Assembly: GCA_016215705.1 (NCBI GenBank)
Contig: JACRIR010000209.1
Location: 1-64,000, forward strand
Source of the DNA: Candidatus Poribacteria bacterium
GTDB lineage: Bacteria; Abyssobacteria; SURF-5
Length of the DNA: 64,000 nt
Reading direction: 5' to 3'
This document shows positions 1 through 8,002 of this stretch, piece by piece (position 1 is the stretch's first letter; each line of letters begins with the position of its first letter). Made by a program: the position numbers and the translations under genes. Below the pieces are notes generated by a model. It did no database searches. It was not told where the DNA came from and saw nothing but the letters and a program-made list of their open reading frames with translations.

Positions 1-57
1 GACGCTGACCTGAAAAGTCTGTCGGAAAAATTGTTGCCAACCGAAAAACCGAAATGA
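1..57 (+). CDS. 3' end of an unidentified protein (partial)
   Basis: Frame 1 is open from the first base to a TGA at 55-57 and encodes 18 residues ending in LPTEKPK. The lysine- and glutamate-rich tail looks like an ordinary soluble C-terminus. The rest of the gene lies outside the window, so no function can be given. It runs in the same direction as the DUF2723 gene that follows after 36 bases. Confidence 0.55.
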   Translation, partial: DADLKSLSEKLLPTEKPK

Positions 58-93
58 CGCGGGATTGCGGTCTGAGAATCATCAAGTCAGAGC

Positions 94-2712
94 ATGCGGA
101 ATAGGGGGAGAATGACAGTAAGAGGCGAAAAGCGAGAGGTGAAAGGCGAAAGGGAGCAAAACGGCGGGAAAGAAGTCCCTTCTTCTCAATCCAAAACAAG
201 CATAGACGATAGATTCGCGCGCTTTCTGCCTCCCTTCTTGGTTCTTCTGACTACATTTGCAGTCTACGTCTACACCCTATGTCCGACTGTGTATTGGGAC
301 GATGCAGGCGAGTTGATTTCCGCCTGCTACACGCTTGGTATTCCGCATCCGCCCGGCCACCCGCTTTATGCAATCCTCGGCTGGCTGTTCACGCGCATTC
401 CTGTCGGCTCGCCGGCGTATCGAGTAAACCTGATGTCAGCCTTCTTCGGCGCTCTTACGTGCGCCTTGCTGTTCCAGATTGTACGAGAGTTGGTTGATGG
501 CGATCTTTCGGAGAGATTCGACGGAATCCAAAATCCAAAATCCAAAGCCCAAAACAGAAATGGGGTTTCGTCAGAAGGATTTGGATGTGGGATTGCCACA
601 TTCGCCGGAATAATCGCAGCCCTTTCCGCCGGATTCTCGCTCATACTGTGGGATCAATCCGTGGTTGCCGAAACCACGACCCTGCACACATTCTTCATGA
701 TGCTCGTCACTCTGCTGGCGTTCCGAATTTCGGGCGGAGGCATATTCGATGGAATCCAAACCCCAAAGTCCAAAATCCAAAATACGCGCGAATCCCGAGT
801 TGATACGGTTCCTTTATCCGACCGAAAAAGGCTTACCTCGCAGCTTCTTATTCTCAGCTTCATATACGGCCTGAGTTTTAGCAATCATGTTGCGGGCCTG
901 TTCTTCGCGCCGTCAGTCGCAATGATGCTGCTCGCAAGCCTTCGCATGAAACTGTTCAAACCGGTTCGATTGATAGCAATGATCTTACTGTTTGCGCTTG
1001 GGCTCTCAGTCTACGTTTATCTTCCTCTACGCTCCAGATTCAATCCTGCCGTTGACTGGGGCAATCCGGAAACGCTCGAGAATTTCCTGTGGGTAGTTAC
1101 GGCAAAGCAGTACAGTTCCGACATACTTCGCGTTCCAACACTGATCGCTTTGAAGGCGGGTGCGCACAGTATGGCAACCACTCTTCTCTCAAACCTGACC
1201 ATCCTGGGCTGCGGCTTTTCTCTAGTGGGCGCAATCAAGCTGTGGAAAACTAGGAAATCAGTTCTCATTTATGGAGTCACAATCATCCTGATCCTCTTTT
1301 TCATCAGTCTGAACAGCGCGTTCATTTTCGCGTATCTGGCGCCTGCGATCCTGATGCTGGCAATATGGGCGGGTGTCGGAATAGCTTCCTTGAGCAGTTC
1401 CACGGGTGGCGTCCGAAGTAGAACACTATCACTTCTGGCCCGTTGCGTCGCCGTCCTCCTTGTGGCAATTCTCCTTTTCTTGCATTTTCGAGAAAACAAC
1501 AAACGTCACTACACATATGCCAAAGACTACGGTGTTTCTTTTCTATCATCGCTGCCGGATAACGCGATCCTTATCACCGGAACTGCCGATCCATTGTTCA
1601 TCAGTTGGTATTTGCAGTATTGCGAAAACTACAGAACCGACATAAAGGTCATAACACGGAATGCGCTGGTCAGACCGGGCTACTTGGAGCAAATCCACCG
1701 CCAGCACCCAGAGCTTAGTATGCCCGATGTGATTCAATACGAAAACAGCCAGAGTAGGCCGCGTGCGGATACCCACGAGCGTGGCAGCGGCCTGCCTTTG
1801 TTTGCCAATTCCTACTTCAAATTGTTCTATCAGTTGAATTATGCCCGATTCCCCATATTCTGGGAGGGAATCGAAGCAAACCATATGATGATCGAGCAGT
1901 TTGTGCCCCGGGATTTTGCATTCCAGATTGTTCCGCTGGGTCAGTCAGGCGCGTCGGTCAGTCCGCGTTTCTTGAACGCCGCCGAAATAAAGAAACGAAT
2001 TGACAGCGACATCGCGGCCGGCAAAGTGTACGGGAATCACATCTTCAACTACGGCGTCTATAGTCAATGGCGCAACGACACCCCTGCGGCGATGCGATAT
2101 TTTCAGGATTCGTTGGAGCTCAGGCCCGATGACGCAAGGGCGTTAAACAACATTGGCGTGATCCTTTCCGACCAGGGCAAGAGGTCTGAGGCATCTGAGA
2201 AGTTTCTTGCAGCTTATCTTGCGAATCCGGGTGACGCGACTTCCAACCACAACGTGGGACAGGTTCTGCTCGACCGGAACGAACTCCGCAAAGCGATCCT
2301 TCATTTTCAGGCGGCGATAGCACTTGATCCCGGCAACTTCGAGGACTACTACGACCTCGGACTCTGCTATGCCGGTCTCGGCAAGACTGCTCCGGCAGTG
2401 AATATGCTCAAGAAAGCCCTAATGATAAAACCCGACTCAGCTATGGCCCTTTCCTCCCTCGGAGTGATATATCTCAGGCGGGGGGAGACGGAAAGCGCCT
2501 CCAAGTTACTAAAAACGGCGATTGATCTCGAGCCCGGCAACGCCGAAAACTGGTACAACTACGCTTGTTTGCAAGCGCTGAGGGGCGATCAGACAGGCTC
2601 CGCCGGAAGTCTCAGCAAAGCCCTAAGTCTGGATTTTGAAAAGACTTATGCTCTGGCATCAAAAGACCCTCGCATCTCTCCAATTCTGCAGCGCCTCCCT
2701 AGACAAAATTAG
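94..2712 (+). CDS. DUF2723-family membrane glycosyltransferase with C-terminal TPR repeats
   Basis: The 872-residue product is a GT-C-type membrane protein. After about 45 hydrophilic residues comes the DUF2723/TMEM260 signature: a first membrane segment, then TVYWDDAGELI with its acidic pair, then GIPHPPGHPLY. Many hydrophobic helices follow to about residue 470, then a soluble region with TPR motifs from about residue 660 to 840 (for example ALNNIGVILSDQGK and DYYDLGLCYAGLGK). The family is known for protein O-mannosylation in eukaryotes; the bacterial substrate is unknown. Two pilin genes follow on the same strand, so a pilin or another exported protein is a reasonable target (inference). 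Residues from about 140 and 220 carry two copies of a repeat-derived NPKSK/QN peptide, and the N-terminus is itself encoded by a GGCGAAAGG-type repeat, so the true start is uncertain (ATG 94 or ATG 112). Confidence 0.85.
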   Translation: MRNRGRMTVRGEKREVKGEREQNGGKEVPSSQSKTSIDDRFARFLPPFLVLLTTFAVYVYTLCPTVYWDDAGELISACYTLGIPHPPGHPLYAILGWLFTRIPVGSPAYRVNLMSAFFGALTCALLFQIVRELVDGDLSERFDGIQNPKSKAQNRNGVSSEGFGCGIATFAGIIAALSAGFSLILWDQSVVAETTTLHTFFMMLVTLLAFRISGGGIFDGIQTPKSKIQNTRESRVDTVPLSDRKRLTSQLLILSFIYGLSFSNHVAGLFFAPSVAMMLLASLRMKLFKPVRLIAMILLFALGLSVYVYLPLRSRFNPAVDWGNPETLENFLWVVTAKQYSSDILRVPTLIALKAGAHSMATTLLSNLTILGCGFSLVGAIKLWKTRKSVLIYGVTIILILFFISLNSAFIFAYLAPAILMLAIWAGVGIASLSSSTGGVRSRTLSLLARCVAVLLVAILLFLHFRENNKRHYTYAKDYGVSFLSSLPDNAILITGTADPLFISWYLQYCENYRTDIKVITRNALVRPGYLEQIHRQHPELSMPDVIQYENSQSRPRADTHERGSGLPLFANSYFKLFYQLNYARFPIFWEGIEANHMMIEQFVPRDFAFQIVPLGQSGASVSPRFLNAAEIKKRIDSDIAAGKVYGNHIFNYGVYSQWRNDTPAAMRYFQDSLELRPDDARALNNIGVILSDQGKRSEASEKFLAAYLANPGDATSNHNVGQVLLDRNELRKAILHFQAAIALDPGNFEDYYDLGLCYAGLGKTAPAVNMLKKALMIKPDSAMALSSLGVIYLRRGETESASKLLKTAIDLEPGNAENWYNYACLQALRGDQTGSAGSLSKALSLDFEKTYALASKDPRISPILQRLPRQN
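116..160 (+). repeat. GGCGAAAGG-type low-complexity repeat at the 5' end of the DUF2723 gene
   Basis: Several short variants of AGGCGAAAAG, AGGTGAAAGG and GGCGAAAGG follow one another. The same word recurs in intergenic blocks at about 12197, 14838, 17910, 29205 and 36222. Here it supplies residues 9-22 of the predicted protein, which questions the annotated start. Confidence 0.6.
519..555 (+). repeat. AATCCAAA micro-repeat, copy 1, in frame inside the DUF2723 gene
   Basis: The stretch is built from iterated AATCCAAA words and encodes a peptide like GIQNPKSKAQN. The preceding bases ATTCGACGGAATCCAAA match those of copy 2 at about 745 with one change. It falls in a hydrophilic loop between membrane helices and keeps the frame. 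Confidence 0.7.
745..784 (+). repeat. AATCCAAA micro-repeat, copy 2, in frame inside the DUF2723 gene
   Basis: A second copy encodes GIQTPKSKIQN, again in a loop and again in frame. It shares its 5' flank ATTCGAYGGAATCCAAA with copy 1, so the two probably arose from one another or from the same insertion family. Confidence 0.7.
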
Positions 2713-2723
2713 CCTCCAAATCT

Positions 2724-2739
2724 TGGTATAGTTCTTGCT
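2724..2739 (+). promoter_or_regulatory. Sigma-54 (RpoN) promoter candidate for the first pilin gene
   Basis: The sequence TGGTATAGTTCTTGCT has GG at 2725-2726 and GC at 2737-2738, exactly ten bases apart, as required for -24/-12 promoters. The -12 half TTGCT is perfect; the -24 half TGGTATA deviates from TGGCACG. It lies 95 bases before the chosen ATG at 2834. Confidence 0.6.
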
Positions 2740-2833
2740 CTCACCCTAATCAATAAATCGCTGATGTGCAGGTGCACATTCGTGTTGTTTGCGGGCGCGA
2801 ATTTGCTCGCATGGAGTTAATAAAAATCAAATT

Positions 2834-3361
2834 ATGAGGAACAACAAAGGTTTCACCTTAATCGAATTAATGATTGTCGCCTCAATCATCGTCATTATTG
2901 CTGCGATGGCGATTCCCAGCTTGATAAGATCGAAGCTGGCGAGTAACGAGGCGGACGCGATAGGCGCCATGAGAACTCTCACAAGCGCACAGATAAGCTT
3001 TCAGGGCGTTTGCGTGAGCGACGTCGACAATGATGGCATCGGCGAGTTTGGCTCGTTCACGCAGTTGAGCAATGCCGTTCCGGCATTCATTGATGACAGT
3101 CTAGGCAGTGGCCAGAAGTCAGGCTATGCTTTTATGGCTACCACAAGCGGTGTCGCGAACACTGATGAACAATTATGGCAGGCAACTGCTTATCCCATCA
3201 CGAAGGGATTGAGCGGAAACCGAACGTTTTACACCGATGAGTCCGGAGTGTTGAGGGGCAGCGATGTTGGTGGGGCTACAGGCGTCCCGGGCATCCCTGC
3301 GACACGCGCGATGGCCGACCCGGCGCTCGGGGGCAACTTTCCGCCGATTGGCAACCAATAA
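2834..3361 (+). CDS. Type IV pilin-like protein (prepilin), first of two
   Basis: The 175-residue product begins MRNNKGFTLIELMIV, a class III prepilin leader: cleavage is expected after Gly6 and the mature protein starts with Phe, with Glu at position 5. The following 20 residues are the hydrophobic N-terminal helix. The C-terminal part contains GNRTFYTDESG and RGSDVGGA, shared with the second pilin. I chose ATG 2834 because it leaves the six-residue leader; a TTG 45 bases upstream would add residues ahead of it. The Shine-Dalgarno site is weak (GGAG 17 bases upstream), unlike the strong site of the next gene. It is a structural pilin or a minor pilin/pseudopilin; sequence alone cannot decide. 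Confidence 0.85.
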   Translation: MRNNKGFTLIELMIVASIIVIIAAMAIPSLIRSKLASNEADAIGAMRTLTSAQISFQGVCVSDVDNDGIGEFGSFTQLSNAVPAFIDDSLGSGQKSGYAFMATTSGVANTDEQLWQATAYPITKGLSGNRTFYTDESGVLRGSDVGGATGVPGIPATRAMADPALGGNFPPIGNQ

Positions 3362-3382
3362 GTGCGGAAAATGGCCACAGAG

Positions 3383-3397
3383 CGACAATTATTGTCG
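3383..3397. promoter_or_regulatory. Inverted repeat, possible enhancer site for an NtrC/PilR-type activator
   Basis: CGACAA and TTGTCG flank a TTA centre, giving a perfect 6-bp inverted repeat about 150 bases upstream of the sigma-54 match. The half-sites contain TGTC, the core word reported for PilR sites in Pseudomonas. Distance and symmetry fit an upstream activator site, but no activator gene is in the window. Confidence 0.35.
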
Positions 3398-3543
3398 TCC
3401 AAGACTGCCAGGTGGAAATCAGAAATGATAATAAAGTTCAGGAAAGTTCTGGAAAATCTGAAACACGAAATCAGCCTTTTTTGCCTGCATTGCGGGCTGT
3501 TTTGCAGACAGTGGCGGGAACGGATGAGCATGGCAAGCGGGTT

Positions 3544-3559
3544 TGGTACGGATTTTGCA
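3544..3559 (+). promoter_or_regulatory. Sigma-54 (RpoN) promoter for the second pilin gene
   Basis: TGGTACGGATTTTGCA matches the consensus TGGYACG-N4-TTGCA at every conserved base. GG (3545-3546) and GC (3557-3558) are ten bases apart. The start point would be near 3571, leaving a leader of roughly 110 bases before the ATG at 3684. RpoN control is usual for major pilin genes. Confidence 0.75.
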
Positions 3560-3683
3560 CTTTATCCTATCAAGACAATAAACGAAACCGTTAATAACAG
3601 GAGGTGAGGCGAGAGCGACAGACAGAGGAGCGTTCGTGTGAGTTCGAGAATGAAAAACTGAGAGGACATTAAAGGAGGTTCTT

Positions 3684-4190
3684 ATGAAGGGCAACAAAGG
3701 TTTTACATTGATTGAACTGATGATCGTCGTTGCGATTATCGCAATCATAGCCGCGATTGCGATACCGAACCTGCTGCGCGCACGGTTGGCCTCGAACGAA
3801 TCCGCCGCCATTGGCGCGTTGAGGACAATATCCAGCGCACAGGCTTCTTTCCAGTCTTCTGCCGCAAGCGATAACGACACCGATGGCACCGGTGAGTTTG
3901 CCAGCCTTGCGTGGATGACCAACGCCGTTCCACCGTTCATCGATGAAGTATTAGGCGGTGGCACGAAGTCGGGCTTCACGTTTACGATTACCACTTCCGG
4001 TGTCATAAACACCGACGAAACCATTTGGGAAGCGCAAGCGGCCCCGGTGACCTACGGGACCACCGGAAACCGCACCTTCTACGTCGACGAGTCAGGCGTT
4101 GTTCGCGGTAGTGACGTAGGTGGCGCCGTTGCCACACGCGCGCTAGCTTCTCCTGCAGCGGGCGGTAACTATCCTCCGGTCGGCAGCTAA
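3684..4190 (+). CDS. Type IV pilin-like protein (prepilin), second of two
   Basis: The 168-residue product starts MKGNKGFTLIELMIVVAI, with a prepilin peptidase site after Gly6, N-methylated Phe expected at +1 and Glu5 in the mature helix. The globular part is 160 residues or less and ends with GNRTFYVDESG, RGSDVGGA and NYPPVGS, closely similar to the first pilin, so the pair is a tandem duplication. A textbook AGGAGG lies six bases before the ATG, and an intrinsic terminator follows at 4239-4286. Strong initiation, its own sigma-54 promoter and its own terminator suggest this copy is the abundantly made major pilin (inference). Confidence 0.9.
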   Translation: MKGNKGFTLIELMIVVAIIAIIAAIAIPNLLRARLASNESAAIGALRTISSAQASFQSSAASDNDTDGTGEFASLAWMTNAVPPFIDEVLGGGTKSGFTFTITTSGVINTDETIWEAQAAPVTYGTTGNRTFYVDESGVVRGSDVGGAVATRALASPAAGGNYPPVGS

Positions 4191-4597
4191 TAGACGGCTC
4201 TGCTAGAATGCTGGCAAAGCCAGCTTGACAACCATAGGGAGCGCAGGTCGGCATCTCCCCAGTCGGGAGATGCCGACCGCTCTTTTGTGCAAAGTATCTT
4301 GCCATTTCATCCATCACGCGGATATAGCGGATTTCAATATATACGGATTTTTGTTTCAACAATCTGGCTTCTTCGCTTCATTTAGAACGCGGGATGGAAT
4401 AAAACTTGCATAGTGGCTTGCTTCTATGGCACACTTATGAAAATGTAGCGCGAATCGGCGTGTCTGCAAGGGCTAACGTTGTGCTTGTCCCCGTAGAGGC
4501 ATCGGCAGACACGTAGGGTTTCGCGGGGAACACGGATTCCCGCTCCCCGATCCGGAAGTCGAGGGCGGGCTTCGCGGGAATGACAAGAAGAGGCGCG
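4191..4597 (+). other. 407-base region between the pilin and glycosyltransferase genes
   Basis: It contains a short CTGGC/GCCAG hairpin at about 4211-4224, the intrinsic terminator at 4239-4286 and, from about 4500 to 4590, degraded copies of a repeat built on GATTCCCGC and GCGGGAATGAC. No protein-coding gene is supported. Confidence 0.6.
4239..4286 (+). terminator. Intrinsic terminator after the second pilin gene
   Basis: A perfect 14-bp stem (4246-4259 with 4265-4278) closes a five-base loop, is extended by a further GAGC/GCTC pairing across a three-base bulge, and is followed by TTTT at 4283-4286. It sits 48 bases after the pilin stop codon. Confidence 0.8.
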
Positions 4598-5980
4598 ATG
4601 GCAGCGATCCCATACTTCATAATCAGTCCAAACACCATTCTCAGCATCTTAGGTTTGATTCACGGTCCGGACAAGACCGTGCCGACGCCGGCCGAAGATT
4701 GGCGAGAAGCAAAGGTGGACGTTATTATCCCTGCCCATAACGAGGAGCGCAATATTGCTCTGTGTCTAGCCTCGATCGCCAAACAGACGCTTCGCCCACG
4801 AAAGATCGTTCTTATTGACGACGGAAGCAACGACAAAACCGCCGAGTTCGCGAAGAGTTTTTGCGAACTCAACCAGATGGATATACTAGTCATAAAGCGC
4901 AAGGCTTCCATCGGCAAGACTCCCACGCTGAAACGTCAGGCCAGGGAATTTGATTCAGACGTCGAGTTTGTTCTTGACGGCGACACTATACTCGAATCAG
5001 AAAACTACATCGAACGCGCGGTGCAGGAACTCTACCAGGGGGTCGGAATCGCATCCGCTTGCGGCACGATTCTGCCTCTTCGCGAGAGGGATCGACATGC
5101 GCTGGTCGAGACTCCGTTTGTCAAGAGATTCACGGAAGCTCACCACGATGCCCCGATTAACTCACAAGATATCAGCGCATTCCGCAGGCTGCAAAGGGCT
5201 GTCACGAATCTCTACCGCGACGTGCTATACATGTTCCTCCAGAAGTTCGTATATCATGGGCAGATGGTGTTCTTCGGCTCGATCCTGCATCCTGTCGGCT
5301 GCGCCGTGGCGTATCGACGCAAGTACGTCAAGAATTTGTTTGACAAGTATGAGCCGATTCTTGGCGACGATCTGACCAATTCCGAAGACATTTTCATCGG
5401 CTTCTCAATGGTTGACCATGGCTACCGCAACATTCAACTCATGGACGTTTATGCACGCTCCGAGGAGCCTGAAGCGAGGAACCTGCCTCGCCAGCTTTAC
5501 ATGTGGTCATCCTCGTTCCTGCAAAGTTGCTACTATTTCGACGTGCTGCTCAGGAGCCCTTTCAAGGCTTTCAAACGACTTCGCCAGAGGCGCCGCGCAA
5601 AGAAGGAGAAAGTGGACGAGAAGCGGAGAATCAAAGAAGCGTACCGGCAAGCCTTCGGGACCGAATACACGAAAAAGTATGGGCGTGCGCTCGGATGGGT
5701 TTTCCTGACTTCCGCCTTTGAAAAAATCTCCTATCCGATTGTCCTCCTGCTGATGGCGCTGTTACACTGGTGGATACCGCTTGCAATCACTCTCGCGGCG
5801 GAGACAATCCTTGCGCTCACCATCTTGACAATCGTCGCAAAAGGTCGTAGATTTGAGTACCTCTTAAAGGGAATTGCGATATCGCCAATACGATATCTGC
5901 CCATACTCTTTGATCTCGTGACCATCGTCCGTTTTTCACTCGACCTCTGGGTATTCAGGAACCGGGTTTGGCGCAAATGA
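4598..5980 (+). CDS. GT2 family membrane glycosyltransferase (PgaC/IcaA-like processive synthase)
   Basis: The 460-residue protein has the GT-A nucleotide-sugar fold: VDVIIPAHNEERNI near residue 40, VLIDDGSNDKT, the DGD metal motif in FVLDGDTI, and an acidic GDDLTNSED stretch in place of the usual base region. A QLYMW segment stands where processive synthases have QxxRW. Hydrophobic helices occupy the N-terminus and the last 100 residues, so it is an inner-membrane enzyme. ATG 4598 is preferred because AGAGG lies just upstream; the in-frame ATG at 4580 has none. Its stop overlaps the start of the porin gene by four bases (ATGA), so the two are translationally coupled. The partner implies synthesis and export of a simple polysaccharide such as a poly-hexosamine; the actual sugar is not known. 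Confidence 0.8.
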   Translation: MAAIPYFIISPNTILSILGLIHGPDKTVPTPAEDWREAKVDVIIPAHNEERNIALCLASIAKQTLRPRKIVLIDDGSNDKTAEFAKSFCELNQMDILVIKRKASIGKTPTLKRQAREFDSDVEFVLDGDTILESENYIERAVQELYQGVGIASACGTILPLRERDRHALVETPFVKRFTEAHHDAPINSQDISAFRRLQRAVTNLYRDVLYMFLQKFVYHGQMVFFGSILHPVGCAVAYRRKYVKNLFDKYEPILGDDLTNSEDIFIGFSMVDHGYRNIQLMDVYARSEEPEARNLPRQLYMWSSSFLQSCYYFDVLLRSPFKAFKRLRQRRRAKKEKVDEKRRIKEAYRQAFGTEYTKKYGRALGWVFLTSAFEKISYPIVLLLMALLHWWIPLAITLAAETILALTILTIVAKGRRFEYLLKGIAISPIRYLPILFDLVTIVRFSLDLWVFRNRVWRK

Positions 5981-7929
5981 AAAGAAAAATATTTCTGATC
6001 TCTACGCTTGCCGTGCTCATTTTCAATGCCTCTTTGATCCAAGCATTTGCGGAGGGCGATGCCTATTCGGATTACTCAGGGACAACATGTCGCATGGTGT
6101 TCCCGAATAATCATGGTGGCATGGCGCCCCCGAATGTGATCCGCCTTGTGTCCTTGAATGAGGGCGGCACGGTGTTGCCGAATGCGCCGCTTCCTCCGGA
6201 AGGATTGAAGGCCGAGATGGCCGGTGAATGGGACAAAGCCATCGAGGTCTATGAGTCCGTCCTGGCGCAAGACCCTCAAAGGATTGACCTTTGGCTGCGC
6301 ATTTCCGATATCGAAGCCGGCCGCGGTAATCACAAAGAGGCTGCCGCCGCCATCAAGCGAGCCGCGGACCTTGCACCTGGTGACGCGAAACTCCATTTCC
6401 GTTTGTCGCAGGCATATTCTGTGGCAGGCCAGCCGGAGCTTGCACTCGAGGCGGTCGCGCGTGCGGTCGAGATCGAGCCGAATAACATCGAGTATTTGAA
6501 GGCCAGAGCCGAGACTGCAAACTGGCTGGGCAAATCAGAAATTGCCGCTGAAAGCTACGAGCAAATCATGGCCTTGGCGCCGAGCGATGACACCGCATTA
6601 TTGAACTTTGCCCGCTCAAGCGCATGGAGTGGGAGTCTCGACAAAGCTGTTTGCGCGTACAAGCGATACGTCGTCAAGCATCCGGAAGACAAAGACGCAT
6701 ATATCGAATACGCCAAGACCGAGGCATGGAGAGGGGATTACCACGCTTCCTTGAACATACTCGAGGATTATCGCAAAAAATTCGGGGAAACAAGGGAATA
6801 CCTCCAACAGAAGGCCCGGGTCCTTGCCTGGGCGCAGCGCCCGACGAAGGCGATGGAATTAATAGCGCCCCTCCTCGAGGCTGAGCCCGACAATTACGAA
6901 GTGAACTACTCGCGCACGATTGCGCTCCATTACGACAATAGGCCGAGGGAGGCAGTGGAAAGTCTCGAAAAATTATCTCAATTGCGACCGGATTCCAAGG
7001 AAACGAAAGATATCCGGCGGTTTGTGATGACTCCGCTGCGCTCAAATGTGTCCATCACCTCTCAGTTCTATTCGGATTCGGATGATCTGGAGCGGTTCCA
7101 CAACTCCATCCGCGGTGTGTACGTGCTCGAGCCTGAAACCAGGCTTGAGGCCGGAGTGCAAACCGACTACCTGCACGCAGACAGGGGAAGCGGCCTGGAG
7201 AATATAGACGGCAGCGAGCACGCATGGCATCATCGCGGCTGGGTGGGCTTCGACCACCGCTTCTCTCCGGAGATTGACTTGGACGGTTACCTTGGCGTTG
7301 CCGACGCCGAGGACAAAACAAGACCTACTTACGGTGTCGGTCTCGATTACCAACCGCTCGACAATCTCTATCTGCGGGCCTCGCGAGACTATGATTTCTA
7401 TGTGATTTCGCCGCGAAGCATTTCTTTGGGAGTCAGGCGCGGCGCAAATCGGCTTCTTTCAGTGTGGGAGCCCGACCTCCTCTACACTGTTGTCACCGAG
7501 CTTGGGTACGACGATTTTTCCGACGACAACAAGCGCTGGGGCGCTACTTTGGCCCCGCGCCGCTCCGTACTACGTTCCGAGAACTTCAATCTCGACCTTG
7601 GCGTGAGAGGGGATTGGTACGGTTTTGAGGACGACCTCGATCACGGATACTATGATCCTGAGCTTTACCAGAGCTATATGGCCACCGGATTTGGATATTG
7701 GAAAATCAGCGATGACGATGGAGTCAGCCTTGCCGTGGACATGGGCGCAATTAAAGATGATACAATGGATAATTTCCGCTTCGGGTGGGGAACAAATGTG
7801 GAAGGCACGTTCGGCCTTTACCGCGACGTGATGCTCAAGCTGGGTGGAGGAGTATCTCGCAATTCTCGCCAGGAGGGGGGAGCATTCAGGGCGTACAATG
7901 TGTACGCCTCCCTCACTTTCCGCTTCTGA
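5977..7929 (+). CDS. TPR / outer-membrane beta-barrel polysaccharide export protein (PgaA-like)
   Basis: The 650-residue product has a Sec signal peptide (MKRKIFLISTLAVLIF, cleavage near AFA at 24), TPR repeats from about residue 65 to 340 (for example AEMAGEWDKAIEVYESVL and HFRLSQAYSVAGQPELALEA) and a C-terminal domain of alternating strands rich in aromatic residues ending YASLTFRF, the usual terminal Phe of an outer-membrane barrel. The architecture equals PgaA (periplasmic TPR plus barrel), although shorter than the 800-residue E. coli protein. ATG 5977 is chosen over the TTG nine bases earlier because it gives the clean signal peptide and overlaps the upstream stop. Residues 33 to 52, between signal peptide and TPRs, are encoded by a decayed copy of the dispersed hairpin repeat. 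Confidence 0.8.
   Translation: MKRKIFLISTLAVLIFNASLIQAFAEGDAYSDYSGTTCRMVFPNNHGGMAPPNVIRLVSLNEGGTVLPNAPLPPEGLKAEMAGEWDKAIEVYESVLAQDPQRIDLWLRISDIEAGRGNHKEAAAAIKRAADLAPGDAKLHFRLSQAYSVAGQPELALEAVARAVEIEPNNIEYLKARAETANWLGKSEIAAESYEQIMALAPSDDTALLNFARSSAWSGSLDKAVCAYKRYVVKHPEDKDAYIEYAKTEAWRGDYHASLNILEDYRKKFGETREYLQQKARVLAWAQRPTKAMELIAPLLEAEPDNYEVNYSRTIALHYDNRPREAVESLEKLSQLRPDSKETKDIRRFVMTPLRSNVSITSQFYSDSDDLERFHNSIRGVYVLEPETRLEAGVQTDYLHADRGSGLENIDGSEHAWHHRGWVGFDHRFSPEIDLDGYLGVADAEDKTRPTYGVGLDYQPLDNLYLRASRDYDFYVISPRSISLGVRRGANRLLSVWEPDLLYTVVTELGYDDFSDDNKRWGATLAPRRSVLRSENFNLDLGVRGDWYGFEDDLDHGYYDPELYQSYMATGFGYWKISDDDGVSLAVDMGAIKDDTMDNFRFGWGTNVEGTFGLYRDVMLKLGGGVSRNSRQEGGAFRAYNVYASLTFRF
6077..6135 (+). repeat. 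Decayed copy of the GGGGACAC hairpin repeat inside the porin gene
   Basis: Bases 6077-6107 read as a degenerate form of the palindrome found intact at 17519, 21157, 27257, 48151 and 58245 (AGGGACAACATG, then GCATGGTGTTCCCGAAT). A half copy ending GCCCCCGAAT follows to 6135. The frame is maintained through both, giving a linker peptide between the signal sequence and the first TPR. Confidence 0.65.
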
Positions 7930-8002
7930 GAAGAAGAGGGAGAGTTAACCCGGAGGGTCGCAGAAATCTTTTTACTCTCTTTTGTCTTGTCCCTTTCGTC
8001 TC

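Larger units (their letters stand above)
3362..3683 (+). other. 322-base intergenic region between the two pilin genes
   Basis: I see no convincing gene here; the short open frames have poor composition and no ribosome binding site. The region holds a 6-bp inverted repeat at 3383-3397, a sigma-54 promoter match at 3544-3559 and the strong ribosome binding site of the second pilin gene (AGGAGG at 3673-3678). Confidence 0.7.

Noticed and set aside
3362-3607. 81-codon frame following the first pilin gene
   Set aside because: It spans the sigma-54 promoter and inverted repeat, lacks a ribosome site and has no recognisable domain.
3419-4024. 201-codon minus-strand frame across the pilin region
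   Set aside because: It lies antisense to the pilin gene and its promoter; the composition reflects the complement of a conserved prepilin.
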